A DNA stretch of 64,000 nucleotides from SIG587 sp045649505 (GTDB lineage Bacteria > Bacillota > Clostridia > Oscillospirales > Acutalibacteraceae), in NCBI GenBank assembly GCA_045649505.1, contig JAZRQA010000061.1:8231-72230 (forward strand). The letters run 5' to 3'. Positions within the stretch are counted from its first letter, which is position 1. Each line of letters starts with the position of its first letter. This document shows, piece by piece, positions 16,135 through 25,059 of the stretch. Below the pieces are notes generated by a model that saw only the letters and a program-made list of their open reading frames with translations, did not search any database and was not told where the DNA came from. A program made the position numbers and the translations under genes.

Positions 16135-16907
16135 TATTTCCACCCCTTATTTCTCTTTAAAAATTCTTTTGCAAGGGCGTTGTACGCGTCAGTGCCCTTG
16201 GCGTGCTTATCATAATATTGTATCGGCATACCGTAGCTTGGTGCCTCAGATAGGCGCACACCTCGCGGAATTACCGTAGAGTAAAGCTTGTCCGCAAAGT
16301 AGCGTTTAATCTCGCTGACTACCTGCTGCGTCAGATTGAGGCGTCCGTCATACATCGTAAGCAGAACACCCTCAAGCTCCAGCGCGCTGTTATAAAGCCG
16401 CTTTACCTGACGGATGGAGGATATAAGCTGACTCAGCCCTTCCATTGCATAATATTCGCATTGAATAGGCACCAAAACGGTGTCACTTGCGTTGAGCGCG
16501 TTTATGGTTATAAGCCCAAGTGACGGAGGGCAGTCAATAAGAATAAAGTCATAGCTTTCCCTTACAACAAGTAATGCGCTTTTAAGCTTTTCGTGGCGGT
16601 TTTCTATATCAATAAGCTCTACCTCTGCACCTGCAAGGTCCATATTTGAGGGAACGACACTTACATTTTTGAACTTAGTTTCAATAACGGTGTCCTTAAT
16701 AGATGCTGAATTTATAAGCAGGTCGTAGGAGGATTTTTTGACATCTCTTTTATTTATCCCGTAACCGCTGGTGGAGTTTCCCTGAGGGTCAATGTCAACA
16801 AGCAGAACCTTTTTCCCTGCAAGACCGAGTCCCGCTGCAAGATTAACGGCAGAGGTGGTTTTGCCCACGCCGCCCTTCTGATTGACTATGGAAACTATCT
16901 TACCCAA
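16134..16907 (-). CDS. parA: Chromosome-partitioning ATPase ParA (Soj)
   Basis: The 257-residue deviant Walker ATPase shows KIVSIVNQKGGVGKTTSAVNLA at the N-terminus, the LLVDIDPQGNST motif and DCPPSLGLITINAL. It is the ParB partner in chromosome segregation. I place the start at the TTG at 16907 because AAGGGGG lies nine bases before it and it gives the usual short N-terminus; the ATG at 16928 would add seven residues and has no ribosome binding site in view. It is translationally coupled to parB. Confidence 0.94.
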   Translation of the reverse strand: MGKIVSIVNQKGGVGKTTSAVNLAAGLGLAGKKVLLVDIDPQGNSTSGYGINKRDVKKSSYDLLINSASIKDTVIETKFKNVSVVPSNMDLAGAEVELIDIENRHEKLKSALLVVRESYDFILIDCPPSLGLITINALNASDTVLVPIQCEYYAMEGLSQLISSIRQVKRLYNSALELEGVLLTMYDGRLNLTQQVVSEIKRYFADKLYSTVIPRGVRLSEAPSYGMPIQYYDKHAKGTDAYNALAKEFLKRNKGWK

Positions 16908-17040
16908 CTCGGATAACCCCCTTAACATATACTATTAAATTATAGTACCATATAATAAGAAAAAAATCAACGAATAAAGCCATAAAATTTATAAATTTTA
17001 AGTTTTTAACCGTGTAGTATTTTCTCCTTTGCCACAACCA

Positions 17041-17082
17041 AAAGAAAAAGCCGTCACATTCTTTAATGTGCGGCTTTTTTTG
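17041..17082 (-). terminator. Intrinsic terminator after the 284-residue membrane protein gene
   Basis: Arms AAAAGCCG and CACATT (17046-17060, one bulged T) pair with AATGTG and CGGCTTTT (17065-17078). It lies between the membrane protein stop and parA. Confidence 0.8.
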
Positions 17083-17083
17083 T

Positions 17084-17938
17084 TTATTCGTCGGCATTGA
17101 GTATTAAATCCTGTACCGAAAGCCCTGCGCCATCGTGACGCGGTGTGTAGAAGAATTTTGAAGGTGGTATATCCTTTATCCTGAAAACTGAGGTGCAAAG
17201 AATGAAAATTCCCATAAATAAGCAGGAGGGAATATACAGACTGCTTGAATGTATAAGCGCATCGTTTTCTGAAAGCATTGCTATGATTATGGGTATTACC
17301 TGTGTAAAAATTATAAGGCAGGCGGCAAGTGCGGTAGGGAGCACCTTTGCATTTATTTTCTCGGAATTCACCGAGTTTTGAATCTTGGCATACTGCATCA
17401 TAAATATAAGGCTTGCACAAAGTGAGGCAAGCTCAAATACGTTATCTGCAATAGTAGATACGCCCGAATAGGTGATAAACACAACTATAATACGGAAAAG
17501 AAAGAATACTGCCGGTATAATAAGGAAAATACCTGGTGCAGGCACAAGGCCTGAGAAGTAAATACCAAGCCACATAAACACAACGCAGCTTAGCACGCCG
17601 AATATAGTCTGTAGCAGGTTTTGCCAAGGCATTGCAGAGCCGGAATAATCAACAAAAAGAGCCTCGGTTCCAATCGAAAGGCCAAGCAACACCGAAATGA
17701 AGGTGTTTACCGTGTTCAAAAAGGCGGGAGCCTTTGGGCGTGAACATTTAGCGGCAAAAACTATACAAAGAAGTATTGCGGATATAATTATTACCATCAT
17801 ACCGTAGGAAAAAACTTCATATCCCTTTTTAAAAAAGCCGCTGGAGGCTTCGGTGGTAAAGAAAATCATAAGTGTTCTCAGTGTTACTGAAACTGCCAGA
17901 GCAAGCGAGAAAAAAATCATTGTTTTTCTAAAATTCAT
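17084..17938 (-). CDS. Polytopic membrane protein of unknown function
   Basis: I do not recognise the family. The 284-residue product has about seven predicted membrane segments, for example around residues 6-24, 39-62, 74-93, 105-127, 130-155, 195-215 and 225-245. The helices are separated by short charged loops, and a soluble tail of about 35 residues ends the protein. ATG 17938 follows AAAGGA at normal spacing. It has its own terminator and is not clearly in an operon with parA. Divergent placement next to spoIID does not by itself assign a role. Confidence 0.7.
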   Translation of the reverse strand: MNFRKTMIFFSLALAVSVTLRTLMIFFTTEASSGFFKKGYEVFSYGMMVIIISAILLCIVFAAKCSRPKAPAFLNTVNTFISVLLGLSIGTEALFVDYSGSAMPWQNLLQTIFGVLSCVVFMWLGIYFSGLVPAPGIFLIIPAVFFLFRIIVVFITYSGVSTIADNVFELASLCASLIFMMQYAKIQNSVNSEKINAKVLPTALAACLIIFTQVIPIIIAMLSENDALIHSSSLYIPSCLFMGIFILCTSVFRIKDIPPSKFFYTPRHDGAGLSVQDLILNADE

Positions 17939-18047
17939 AACAAGTCCTTTCGTAACATAAATATTATTGAGCACAAAAATATTTTATCCCCAAACAAAGG
18001 AAAAGTCAATAGATATACGCTGTTCTTTACAAATCAAAGGAGTAATT

Positions 18048-18995
18048 ATGAAAAATGTATACCTTGCGGTGCTTGCCGCGCTTTTAGCTTCAATTCTGCT
18101 TATACCTCTTATAGCGGTTGCTTCGCCCGTTAATAGTAACATACAAAATTCGCCGCAGCTATCACAAACGGCACAGGTGTGCCTTAAGATAACCGAAACG
18201 TCAGAAATAAAAAAAATAGATTTAGCCGATTATATTTTCGGTGCGGTTGCCGCCGAAATGCCCGCAAATTACAGCGAGGAAGCCTTAAAAAGTCAGGCGG
18301 TTGCCGCCTATACATTTTATCTTTTCAGAAAAGGCGAAAACTCAGCTAAAGGTTATGACATAACCGATTCGCATATTACCGATCAAGCATATTTAAACAG
18401 CGATCAGTTAAAGAAAAAATGGGGAGATGCCTACGCGGCAAACTCTGAGAAAATAAAGTCGGCGGTTGCGTCGGTCTCAGGTATGGCGGTGACCTATCAG
18501 GGCAAGCCTATTTTAGCGGCTTACCACGCCATTTCCCCAGGGAAAACCCAGTCAGCCGCCGATGTGTGGGGCGGGGAATACCCCTACCTTACAGTGGTAG
18601 ACAGTATAGGCGACCTACTATGCCCTGAGTATCTTAGTAGTGTTACCGTAAACGTGGATGAACTAAAAAAAGCGCTTAATGGCAAGGTTGAGTTTTCGGG
18701 CGAGGCAAAGAACTGGATAGGAAAAGCGGTTTCTAACTCAGGTGGCGGCGTAAAAACCATAAAAATATGCGGTACTGCCCTTGAGGGCAGTACCGTGCGT
18801 GATTTATTAAAATTAAGAAGCACATCCTTTGATGTTGCCTACAGTGCTGACAAAGGCTTTACCTTTACGGTACGCGGTTACGGTCACGGAGTGGGAATGA
18901 GCCAATACGGAGCCAACTATATGGCGCTGCAGGGTAGCACGTATATGGAAATACTAAGCTGGTACTATCCGGGCTGTCAGCTTCAAAAGATTTAA
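18048..18995 (+). CDS. spoIID: SpoIID-type lytic transglycosylase (stage II sporulation protein D)
   Basis: The 315-residue protein has an N-terminal membrane anchor (about 5-28) and the SpoIID domain. Recognisable pieces are FGAVAAEMPANYSEEALKSQ with the catalytic-region Glu, AVAAYTFYLFR, ITDQAYLNSDQLKKKWG and the C-terminal GYGHGVGMSQYGA. In Bacillus, SpoIID cleaves denuded peptidoglycan glycan strands during engulfment of the forespore, with SpoIIM and SpoIIP. Neither partner is adjacent here, so it could also be a SpoIID/LytB paralogue. ATG 18048 follows AAAGGAG. Confidence 0.88.
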   Translation: MKNVYLAVLAALLASILLIPLIAVASPVNSNIQNSPQLSQTAQVCLKITETSEIKKIDLADYIFGAVAAEMPANYSEEALKSQAVAAYTFYLFRKGENSAKGYDITDSHITDQAYLNSDQLKKKWGDAYAANSEKIKSAVASVSGMAVTYQGKPILAAYHAISPGKTQSAADVWGGEYPYLTVVDSIGDLLCPEYLSSVTVNVDELKKALNGKVEFSGEAKNWIGKAVSNSGGGVKTIKICGTALEGSTVRDLLKLRSTSFDVAYSADKGFTFTVRGYGHGVGMSQYGANYMALQGSTYMEILSWYYPGCQLQKI

Positions 18996-19005
18996 GCCGT
19001 AAAAT

Positions 19006-19548
19006 TTAAATATTGTCACTGCTAAGCAGTGAGCTGGCAATTATATTATAACCAAAGGGGCTGTTACCGTTTTGAGTAAACACCGTAACGCAGGTAACTT
19101 TATTGCCCGAATCAGCATCAATGGCGCAGGAGGTAACGGTTAAAACACCCGCCTCCTCTTTTATATTGGTAATGGTATGCCTAAAACTGATAAAGCCGCG
19201 GGGAACAATATAAACAGCCCCCTCTTTTCTCTCAAACTGCGCATTTAATGTATCGTCACAGTAAACGGGTATACCATACATAGCATCAATAAAGGGGAAA
19301 AGCACATCGACTGAAATATAATCCCCATCTCTGCTTTCAAGTAACGCAAGGCAGGAGTTGTTTATAACTGTGTGCATATCATCAAAATCATTGCCGTATA
19401 AATAGTTATGGTCAAGCATATTTGTAAGACGCGCGGTAAGGGCGTCTTGTTGAGTATTTAAAGCATCGCCAGAAGCCGCAAGACAGGTAAAACTGCTCAG
19501 CACAATAAGCAACGCCATAAGTAATGTCGTGTAAAAACCTCGCTTCAT
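19006..19548 (-). CDS. Secreted protein of unknown function
   Basis: The 180-residue product has a clear signal peptide (MKRGFYTTLLMALLIVLSS, cleavage near residue 24) and a small globular part. I recognise no domain. The mature protein contains a TCAIDADSGNKVTCVTVF stretch with two cysteines that could form a disulfide. It is convergent with spoIID, only ten bases separate the stop codons, and it has no terminator of its own in that gap. Confidence 0.65.
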   Translation of the reverse strand: MKRGFYTTLLMALLIVLSSFTCLAASGDALNTQQDALTARLTNMLDHNYLYGNDFDDMHTVINNSCLALLESRDGDYISVDVLFPFIDAMYGIPVYCDDTLNAQFERKEGAVYIVPRGFISFRHTITNIKEEAGVLTVTSCAIDADSGNKVTCVTVFTQNGNSPFGYNIIASSLLSSDNI

Positions 19549-19736
19549 TTATCCCGCCTGCCCTTCGTTTTGATTTTAATTTATTATATATAATTTTTGC
19601 TAAAAAAAACACTTCATTTCAGTTACAATACGGTGTCAATGAGGTTACAATTTTTGCTTAAAAGATTACAGGCTTGAAACCTTTGTTTTGTTATATACAT
19701 TATACAAAAGCAAAACAATTTGTGCAAAATTATTAG

Positions 19737-19765
19737 TTGAAATCACAATATAGGTGTGATATAAT
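19737..19765 (+). promoter_or_regulatory. Promoter of the EF-G paralogue
   Basis: TTGAAA at 19737-19742 and TATAAT at 19760-19765 are spaced by 17 bp. Confidence 0.8.
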
Positions 19766-19811
19766 ATGATACATACAAGGCTTAAAGCCTGCGGAATAGG
19801 AGTGGTTACAT

Positions 19812-21842
19812 ATGAAACCTGAAAAAATATTAAATATTGCATTGCTGGGTCACGCCGGTTCCGGTAAGACCACCTTGGCGGATGCGATTTTATGCTATGC
19901 AAAGGCTACCGACCGTATCGGCAAGATAGATGACAGTACAACTGTTATGGATTTTGATGCGGAGGAAAAGAAGCGTAAGGTTTCGGTTTCTACCTCGGTC
20001 TATTCATTCGATACTGCAGATAGGCATATAAACCTTATAGATGCCCCCGGTATGTTTGATTTTGCGGGCGGAGTTACCGAGGCGCTTGCCGCGGCAGATA
20101 GTGCGCTTATAGCAATTTCGGGCAAATCGGGTCTTACCGTTGGTGCCGAGTTGGCTTATGAAAAGGCGAGCGCGGCAAAAAAAGCAATAGCGTTTTTTGT
20201 TGGTAAGCTTAATTCTACCCATGCTCACTTTAACCGCGTTATTTCCTCCCTTACGGCGCGCTACGGTGCCGTTATCTGCCCCGTTGTTGTCCCCGTTATG
20301 GAGAGCGAATCGGTTGCCTGTTATGTAAACCTTATCGAAAACAAGGCATACGCGGTTGACGGACTTAACTTCCGTGAGTGCCCCTATACCGAGACACAGG
20401 ATATTGCAAATATGCGCGGAATTATGCTCGAAGCCGTTGCCTCGGTAAATGATGAGCTTATGGAAAAATATTTCGGCGGCGAGGAATTTACAACCGAAGA
20501 GATAATCGGCGGTCTTGCCGCAGGTATAAAGGCAGGGGATATCTGTCCCGTGTTCTCGGGCGTTCAGCAAACGGGCGATGCCGTTGGCATTATGTGTGAT
20601 ATATTAGCCAAAATAATGCCTGGAGCAGATAACCTTTATGTGCTTGACGGCGAGGAGGAAAAGAGTGTTACCGTCAGCGAGGATGATGCACCCTCCCTTT
20701 TTGTATTCAAAACCGTTGCCGACCCCTTTGTAGGAAAGCTTTCCTATTTTAAGGTGCTGGGCGGAAAGATAACTGCCGATACAAGGCTTAAAAATGTGCG
20801 TACAGGCGAGGAAATGCGCCTTGCAAAGCTGCTCGTTCTTAAGGGCGGCAAGCAGTCAGATGTTCGTGAGCTTACTGCAGGTGATATCGGCGCCGCGCAG
20901 AAACTCGGTGATGTTCTAACAGGGGATACATTGCGTGCCGCGGGCGGTGCGGTAGCTGCAGCTATGCAGTTTGACCGTCCTTGCCTGTCTGTTGCTGTAT
21001 ATCCGCAAAACAAGGGCGATGAGGAAAAAATTGCTCAGGGAATTGCCCGCCTCGCCGAGGAGGACAGAACAATTTCCTTTGCAACCGACCGCGAAACAAG
21101 GGAACCAATACTCAGTGCTCTTGGTGAGCAGCATATAGATGTTATCCTGTCTAAGCTTAAAAGTAAATATGGCGTAACTGCCGTTACAAAGGAGCCTAAG
21201 GTTGCCTACCGCGAGAAGATAAGAAAGCCTGTTAAGGTACAGGGCAGATATAAAAAACAGTCGGGCGGTCACGGTCAGTTCGGTGATGTATGGATTGAGT
21301 TTGAGCCTTGTGAGAGTGACGATATGATATTTGAGGAGAAGGTGTTCGGCGGTGCTGTACCCAAGAATTTCTTCCCCGCAGTTGAAAAAGGTTTAAGAGA
21401 TAGTGCGCAAAAGGGCGTTTTAGCGGGATTCCCCGTTGTAGGCCTTAAGGCAACCCTTGTTGACGGTTCTTATCACCCCGTTGACTCATCGGAAATGTCC
21501 TTTAAGATGGCGGCATCTGTTGCTTATAAGGAAGGTATTCCTCAGGCAAATCCCGTATTACTTGAGCCTATCGGTACGCTAAAGGTGCTGATTTGTGATG
21601 ACAACCTCGGTGATGTTATAGGTGATATAAACAAACGTCGCGGCAAGATAATCGGAATGAATCCTGCACAGAACAAAATGCAGGAGGTTGTCGGCGAGGT
21701 TCCCATTGCCGAAATGGCAGATTTTGCAACAGCAATGCGCTCCATAACAGGCGGCAGAGCCACCTTTACGCTTGATTTTGAGCGATATGAGGAGGCACCT
21801 GCTCATATATCTAAAAAGATAATTGAGGAAAACGCTCAATAG
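19812..21842 (+). CDS. EF-G-like translational GTPase with degenerate G4 motif
   Basis: The 676-residue protein has the full EF-G domain order. G1 is GHAGSGKTT (13-21) and G3 is DAPG (77-80); the later domains include GQFGDVWIEFEP and a C-terminal domain V. In place of NKxD the G4 position reads GKLN (131-134), losing both the Asn and the Asp that select guanine. It therefore belongs to the divergent EF-G paralogues of Firmicutes and is not the housekeeping FusA, which usually sits with rpsL, rpsG and tuf. It may act on ribosomes in stress or recycling, but this cannot be read here. It has its own strong promoter and terminator. Confidence 0.85.
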   Translation: MKPEKILNIALLGHAGSGKTTLADAILCYAKATDRIGKIDDSTTVMDFDAEEKKRKVSVSTSVYSFDTADRHINLIDAPGMFDFAGGVTEALAAADSALIAISGKSGLTVGAELAYEKASAAKKAIAFFVGKLNSTHAHFNRVISSLTARYGAVICPVVVPVMESESVACYVNLIENKAYAVDGLNFRECPYTETQDIANMRGIMLEAVASVNDELMEKYFGGEEFTTEEIIGGLAAGIKAGDICPVFSGVQQTGDAVGIMCDILAKIMPGADNLYVLDGEEEKSVTVSEDDAPSLFVFKTVADPFVGKLSYFKVLGGKITADTRLKNVRTGEEMRLAKLLVLKGGKQSDVRELTAGDIGAAQKLGDVLTGDTLRAAGGAVAAAMQFDRPCLSVAVYPQNKGDEEKIAQGIARLAEEDRTISFATDRETREPILSALGEQHIDVILSKLKSKYGVTAVTKEPKVAYREKIRKPVKVQGRYKKQSGGHGQFGDVWIEFEPCESDDMIFEEKVFGGAVPKNFFPAVEKGLRDSAQKGVLAGFPVVGLKATLVDGSYHPVDSSEMSFKMAASVAYKEGIPQANPVLLEPIGTLKVLICDDNLGDVIGDINKRRGKIIGMNPAQNKMQEVVGEVPIAEMADFATAMRSITGGRATFTLDFERYEEAPAHISKKIIEENAQ

Positions 21843-21863
21843 GTGAGCACTAAAGAAAAAAAC

Positions 21864-21915
21864 AAAAGCGTCGAGTACAATTAACTGTTTGTGCTCGACG
21901 CTTTTTCTTTTTTTT
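21864..21915 (+). terminator. Strong intrinsic terminator after the EF-G paralogue
   Basis: A stem of about 16 bp is built on AAAGCGTCGAG and CTCGACGCTTT and is followed by a long T run. Confidence 0.92.
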
Positions 21916-21953
21916 TACACTTTGTCCGTTCTAAAATCGGAAAATGGGACATA

Positions 21954-21976
21954 CCTTTTCTTAAGAGAAGAAAAGG
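21954..21976 (+). promoter_or_regulatory. Hairpin overlapping the spoIIIAA ribosome binding site
   Basis: CCTTTTCTT (21954-21962) pairs perfectly with AAGAAAAGG (21968-21976) over loop AAGAG. The second arm covers the first bases of the Shine-Dalgarno AAGGAGG (21973-21979). A CATACCTT just upstream (21950-21957) resembles a sigma-E -10 box, but no convincing -35 is seen. Confidence 0.5.
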
Positions 21977-21985
21977 AGGATAAAA

Positions 21986-22915
21986 ATGATAGAGATGAAA
22001 AATACTGTAGGTTTTGACGGTGCGCTTTACGCTCTGCCTCCGAGGCTGTCAGGCGTGCTTATAAACCTCCCCGACGATGTAAAAAACAATGTTCAGGAGA
22101 TTCGCTTAAGGCGCTCTTGTCCACTGACATTAACCCTTGCGGGTAGGTCTGTATGGATAAGAACTGACGGTACGATTTCGGTAAACTTAGATGATAAACT
22201 TTTAATAGTTTATGACGAGGAGGTGGAAAGCTGCTTTCGCCTTTTGTGCCGCGGCTCGGTTTACTCGCACGAGGAGGAAATAAAAAACGGGTTTATACGA
22301 ATGTATTCAGGTCACCGCGCGGGTATATGCGGTAGAGTTGTAGGTTCAAATTTAAGTGATATTACCTCGGTGAACATACGTATCGCAAGACAGATTTTCG
22401 GTGCGGCGGACAGCATTATAAAAAGGTATGCGGGAGAGGGTTTGCTGATAGCAGGTGCGCCCGGTAGCGGTAAAACAACCGTACTTCGCGACCTTATCCG
22501 CCAGCTTTCCTGCGGTGTAACGGGCAAATTTTATAAAATAGCCGTAATAGATACAAGGGGTGAGCTTTCGGGAGCGGGAGCGCAGGGCACCGTAAATGAT
22601 TTAGGCCCCGGTTGCGATATACTGCTTGATTGTGAAAAGGGTGAGGGACTTCAAATGGCGGTGCGAACCCTCGGCCCCGACCTTGTTGCATTTGATGAGA
22701 TAGGTACTTCCGCCGAGCTTGAGGGTGTAAAGCAGGGAATACATACAGGCGTGGGGGTTATAACCACCGCCCATGCAGGAAGCATACAGGAGCTTATGTC
22801 GCGAGAGATTACAAGGGACTTGATATTAAGCGGTGCGGTGTCCACTGTTGTGTTCTTAAAGGGCGTTGGCGAGCCGCCCCTTATATACTCTGCCGCAACA
22901 AATCAGGCATCATGA
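21986..22915 (+). CDS. spoIIIAA: Stage III sporulation protein AA (ATPase)
   Basis: The 309-residue soluble protein is a secretion-type ATPase. Its P-loop is GAPGSGKTTVLRDL, with VAFDEIGTSAELEGV as Walker B and a HAGS motif. It would energise or assemble the SpoIIIA channel complex in the mother cell membrane that faces the forespore. It opens an eight-gene cluster in the canonical order AA to AH. A near-consensus AAGGAGG site precedes the ATG but is partly paired in a hairpin. Its stop overlaps the next start (ATGA). Confidence 0.96.
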   Translation: MIEMKNTVGFDGALYALPPRLSGVLINLPDDVKNNVQEIRLRRSCPLTLTLAGRSVWIRTDGTISVNLDDKLLIVYDEEVESCFRLLCRGSVYSHEEEIKNGFIRMYSGHRAGICGRVVGSNLSDITSVNIRIARQIFGAADSIIKRYAGEGLLIAGAPGSGKTTVLRDLIRQLSCGVTGKFYKIAVIDTRGELSGAGAQGTVNDLGPGCDILLDCEKGEGLQMAVRTLGPDLVAFDEIGTSAELEGVKQGIHTGVGVITTAHAGSIQELMSREITRDLILSGAVSTVVFLKGVGEPPLIYSAATNQAS

Positions 22916-23358
22916 AAATGGTAGGACTTATTCTTATAGCTGTGAGTGCTGTGGCGGTAGGCTTCAAGGCGGCGGCAAGGCTTACCGCACGGCGCAGGGC
23001 ACTGAGCACGTTACTGCTTGCCTTTAGCGAGATAGCAAGCCGTATACAGCTCAGGGAGGAGCGCAACATAATTCTCTCAAAGGTCTTTTCCGAGCCATTT
23101 ACCGTTATACAGGGTGATGATACAACAATAAGTGTGACCTGCTCGGCTCTTGATAAGGGTGATAACGACCTACTTTGCGAGTTTACCCAAAAGCTCGGCC
23201 TCGGGGATGTTAACAGTCAGCTTGAACTGTGCAACGCTTACGGCGAGCTTATAAAAAAATGTATGGCCGATGCCGAGCATAAGGAGCGGCAAAAGGCGGG
23301 AATGTACCGCACCTGCGGTGTGCTTGCCGCGGCGGCGTTGGTGGTATTACTTATATAG
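22912..23358 (+). CDS. spoIIIAB: Stage III sporulation protein AB
   Basis: The 148-residue protein has an N-terminal membrane helix, a charged helical middle (LAFSEIASRIQLREERNI) and a C-terminal hydrophobic helix. This is the usual SpoIIIAB layout, which resembles GspF-type proteins of secretion systems. It overlaps spoIIIAA by four bases. Confidence 0.92.
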   Translation: MKMVGLILIAVSAVAVGFKAAARLTARRRALSTLLLAFSEIASRIQLREERNIILSKVFSEPFTVIQGDDTTISVTCSALDKGDNDLLCEFTQKLGLGDVNSQLELCNAYGELIKKCMADAEHKERQKAGMYRTCGVLAAAALVVLLI

Positions 23359-23366
23359 GTGAAAAA

Positions 23367-23561
23367 ATGGATGTAGATTTTATTTTCAGGGTCGCGGCAA
23401 TAGGCATTATAGTAACGGTGCTTAACTTACTGCTTGTGCGCAGCGGCCGCGAGGAGCAGGCAATGCTCACTACCCTTGCAGGGCTTGTGGTAGTGCTTTT
23501 AATGATAATAAACGTAATAGCACAGCTTTTTGATACCGTAAAAAGCGTGTTCGGTCTTTAG
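23367..23561 (+). CDS. spoIIIAC: Stage III sporulation protein AC
   Basis: This 64-residue protein is made of two membrane helices, as expected for SpoIIIAC, a small channel-complex subunit. It lies in canonical order between AB and AD, with two bases between its stop and the next start. Confidence 0.92.
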   Translation: MDVDFIFRVAAIGIIVTVLNLLLVRSGREEQAMLTTLAGLVVVLLMIINVIAQLFDTVKSVFGL

Positions 23562-23563
23562 CT

Positions 23564-23950
23564 ATGGAGCTTTTTAAAATTTTATTCGTTTGCTTTATTG
23601 CCGCGGCACTGGCAGTATTGCTCAAACAGTACAAGGGCGAATATGCCTTTGCAATTTCGGTAGGTGCCGGGGTAACGGTGCTTATAACGGTGATAGAAAG
23701 ACTTGTAGATGCATTTACAAAGACATATTCGGCGTTTGCCGCGGCAGGTATAGATACATATTATTTCACCGTGGTGCTTAAGGCTGTTGGTATAGGCTGG
23801 CTTACGCGCTTTATCGCCGATACCTGTAGGGATTCGGGACTTGCATCTATTGCCTCAGGTGCCGAGCTGGCAGGCAGATGCGCAATATTTTTGCTGAGTC
23901 TGCCGTTGCTTTTAAAATTGATGGAAATTGCAAAACAAATACTTATATGA
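23564..23950 (+). CDS. spoIIIAD: Stage III sporulation protein AD
   Basis: This 128-residue polytopic protein with about four membrane helices matches SpoIIIAD in size, in its motif KAVGIGWLTRFIADTCRDSG and in position. Its stop overlaps the spoIIIAE start (ATGA). Confidence 0.93.
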   Translation: MELFKILFVCFIAAALAVLLKQYKGEYAFAISVGAGVTVLITVIERLVDAFTKTYSAFAAAGIDTYYFTVVLKAVGIGWLTRFIADTCRDSGLASIASGAELAGRCAIFLLSLPLLLKLMEIAKQILI

Positions 23951-25059
23951 AAAAGATAATAGTTACTGCTATTCTTATTTTGGTCTTTGCGCTCCCTGTT
24001 TGCGCACAAGAAAATTTATATCAAAATCAGCTTGGAAACAGCGGTGCAAAGGAACTGGAGAAAATTTTGCCCGAGGGTGCGAAAGATATATTTGATGACC
24101 TTGAAATAGATATTAAAAACCCAAATATAGCGGACAAAATAACGGTGCAAAGTATTTTTAAAATCATTTCAAATTTTATAAAAAACGGCGGTAAGATACC
24201 CGCGCGCACAGGACTTTGCGTACTTGCGCTTATAATAATTGCCGCCGCCTTCTCCTCACTCGGAGCAGGCGGTGAAATAAGCGAAACGGCAGAGCTTGCC
24301 TGCACCGCCGCGGTGGCAGTTTGCCTTCTTATTCCTGTATATAATTTTGTAGGAAGCACTGCCTCGGCTATGAAGGGCGCAGGCGTGTTTATGACGGGAT
24401 TTGTTCCCATTTTTGCAGGAATAGTCACTATGAGCGGTGCTGTGGGCACATCAACAGTATCCAGCGTTACACTGCTTGCGGCGGCGCAGGGGCTCACTTG
24501 GTTTTCCGCCTTCGGTGTAGTGCCCGTAATGTGTGCATATCTGGCGGTATCGGGCTGTTGCGCCGTGTCGCCGCTTATGGGTAAAACCGGTATAAGCGAG
24601 TCGGTAAAAAAGCTTGCAATGTGGGTGCTTTCACTTATACTAACCGTGTTTTCGGGGGTAATGAGTCTGCAAACGATGTTAAGCGGTGCCGCCGACAGTA
24701 TGGCTCTTAGGACGGGCAAGTTTTTAATAGGCTCGGCTTTACCGCTGGGTGGCTCAGCCATAGGCGAGGCGGTGAGTACTCTTGTAGGCTCTATGGGCGT
24801 ACTTAAAAACACCGTTGGAATATATGCTATTATGGCTGTGGCGGTTTGTGTTATTCCGCTTTGTATAGAGCTGCTGCTATACCGCTTTTGGCTTTTTGTA
24901 TCGGGCAGTGCGGCTGCCCTTTTCGGACAGACACGAATCACCTCGGTTATAAAGGCTGCGGATAGCGTTTTATCGGTTTTGGTAAGCCTTATACTTTTTA
25001 CCGCGGCATTGTTTATTATATGTATAATCATAGTTGTAAAGGCAGGTGTCGCGGCGTGA
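23947..25059 (+). CDS. spoIIIAE: Stage III sporulation protein AE
   Basis: The 370-residue protein has a signal-like N-terminus (MKKIIVTAILILVFALPVCA) and about eight membrane helices, typical of SpoIIIAE, the largest channel subunit. The ATG at 23947 overlapping the spoIIIAD stop by four bases is preferred to an upstream in-frame start that would lie deep inside spoIIIAD. Its stop overlaps the spoIIIAF GTG. Confidence 0.94.
   Translation: MKKIIVTAILILVFALPVCAQENLYQNQLGNSGAKELEKILPEGAKDIFDDLEIDIKNPNIADKITVQSIFKIISNFIKNGGKIPARTGLCVLALIIIAAAFSSLGAGGEISETAELACTAAVAVCLLIPVYNFVGSTASAMKGAGVFMTGFVPIFAGIVTMSGAVGTSTVSSVTLLAAAQGLTWFSAFGVVPVMCAYLAVSGCCAVSPLMGKTGISESVKKLAMWVLSLILTVFSGVMSLQTMLSGAADSMALRTGKFLIGSALPLGGSAIGEAVSTLVGSMGVLKNTVGIYAIMAVAVCVIPLCIELLLYRFWLFVSGSAAALFGQTRITSVIKAADSVLSVLVSLILFTAALFIICIIIVVKAGVAA

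Noticed and set aside
16929..17040. Promoter for parA from TTGATT and TATAAT on the minus strand
   Set aside because: The spacing is 20 bp, too long for a convincing sigma-A promoter. A start upstream is likely but I cannot place it.
21942..21951. AAATGGGACA before spoIIIAA, identical to half of the 779-800 dyad
   Set aside because: Only one half-site is present and the function of the gene is unrelated. A 10-base match is expected by chance often enough in 64 kb with such composition.
24027..25031. Long open frame (334 codons) on the minus strand within spoIIIAE
   Set aside because: spoIIIAE is complete, in canonical order and coupled to its neighbours. The antisense frame is a codon-bias shadow with a Thr/Pro/Ala-rich, low-complexity translation.
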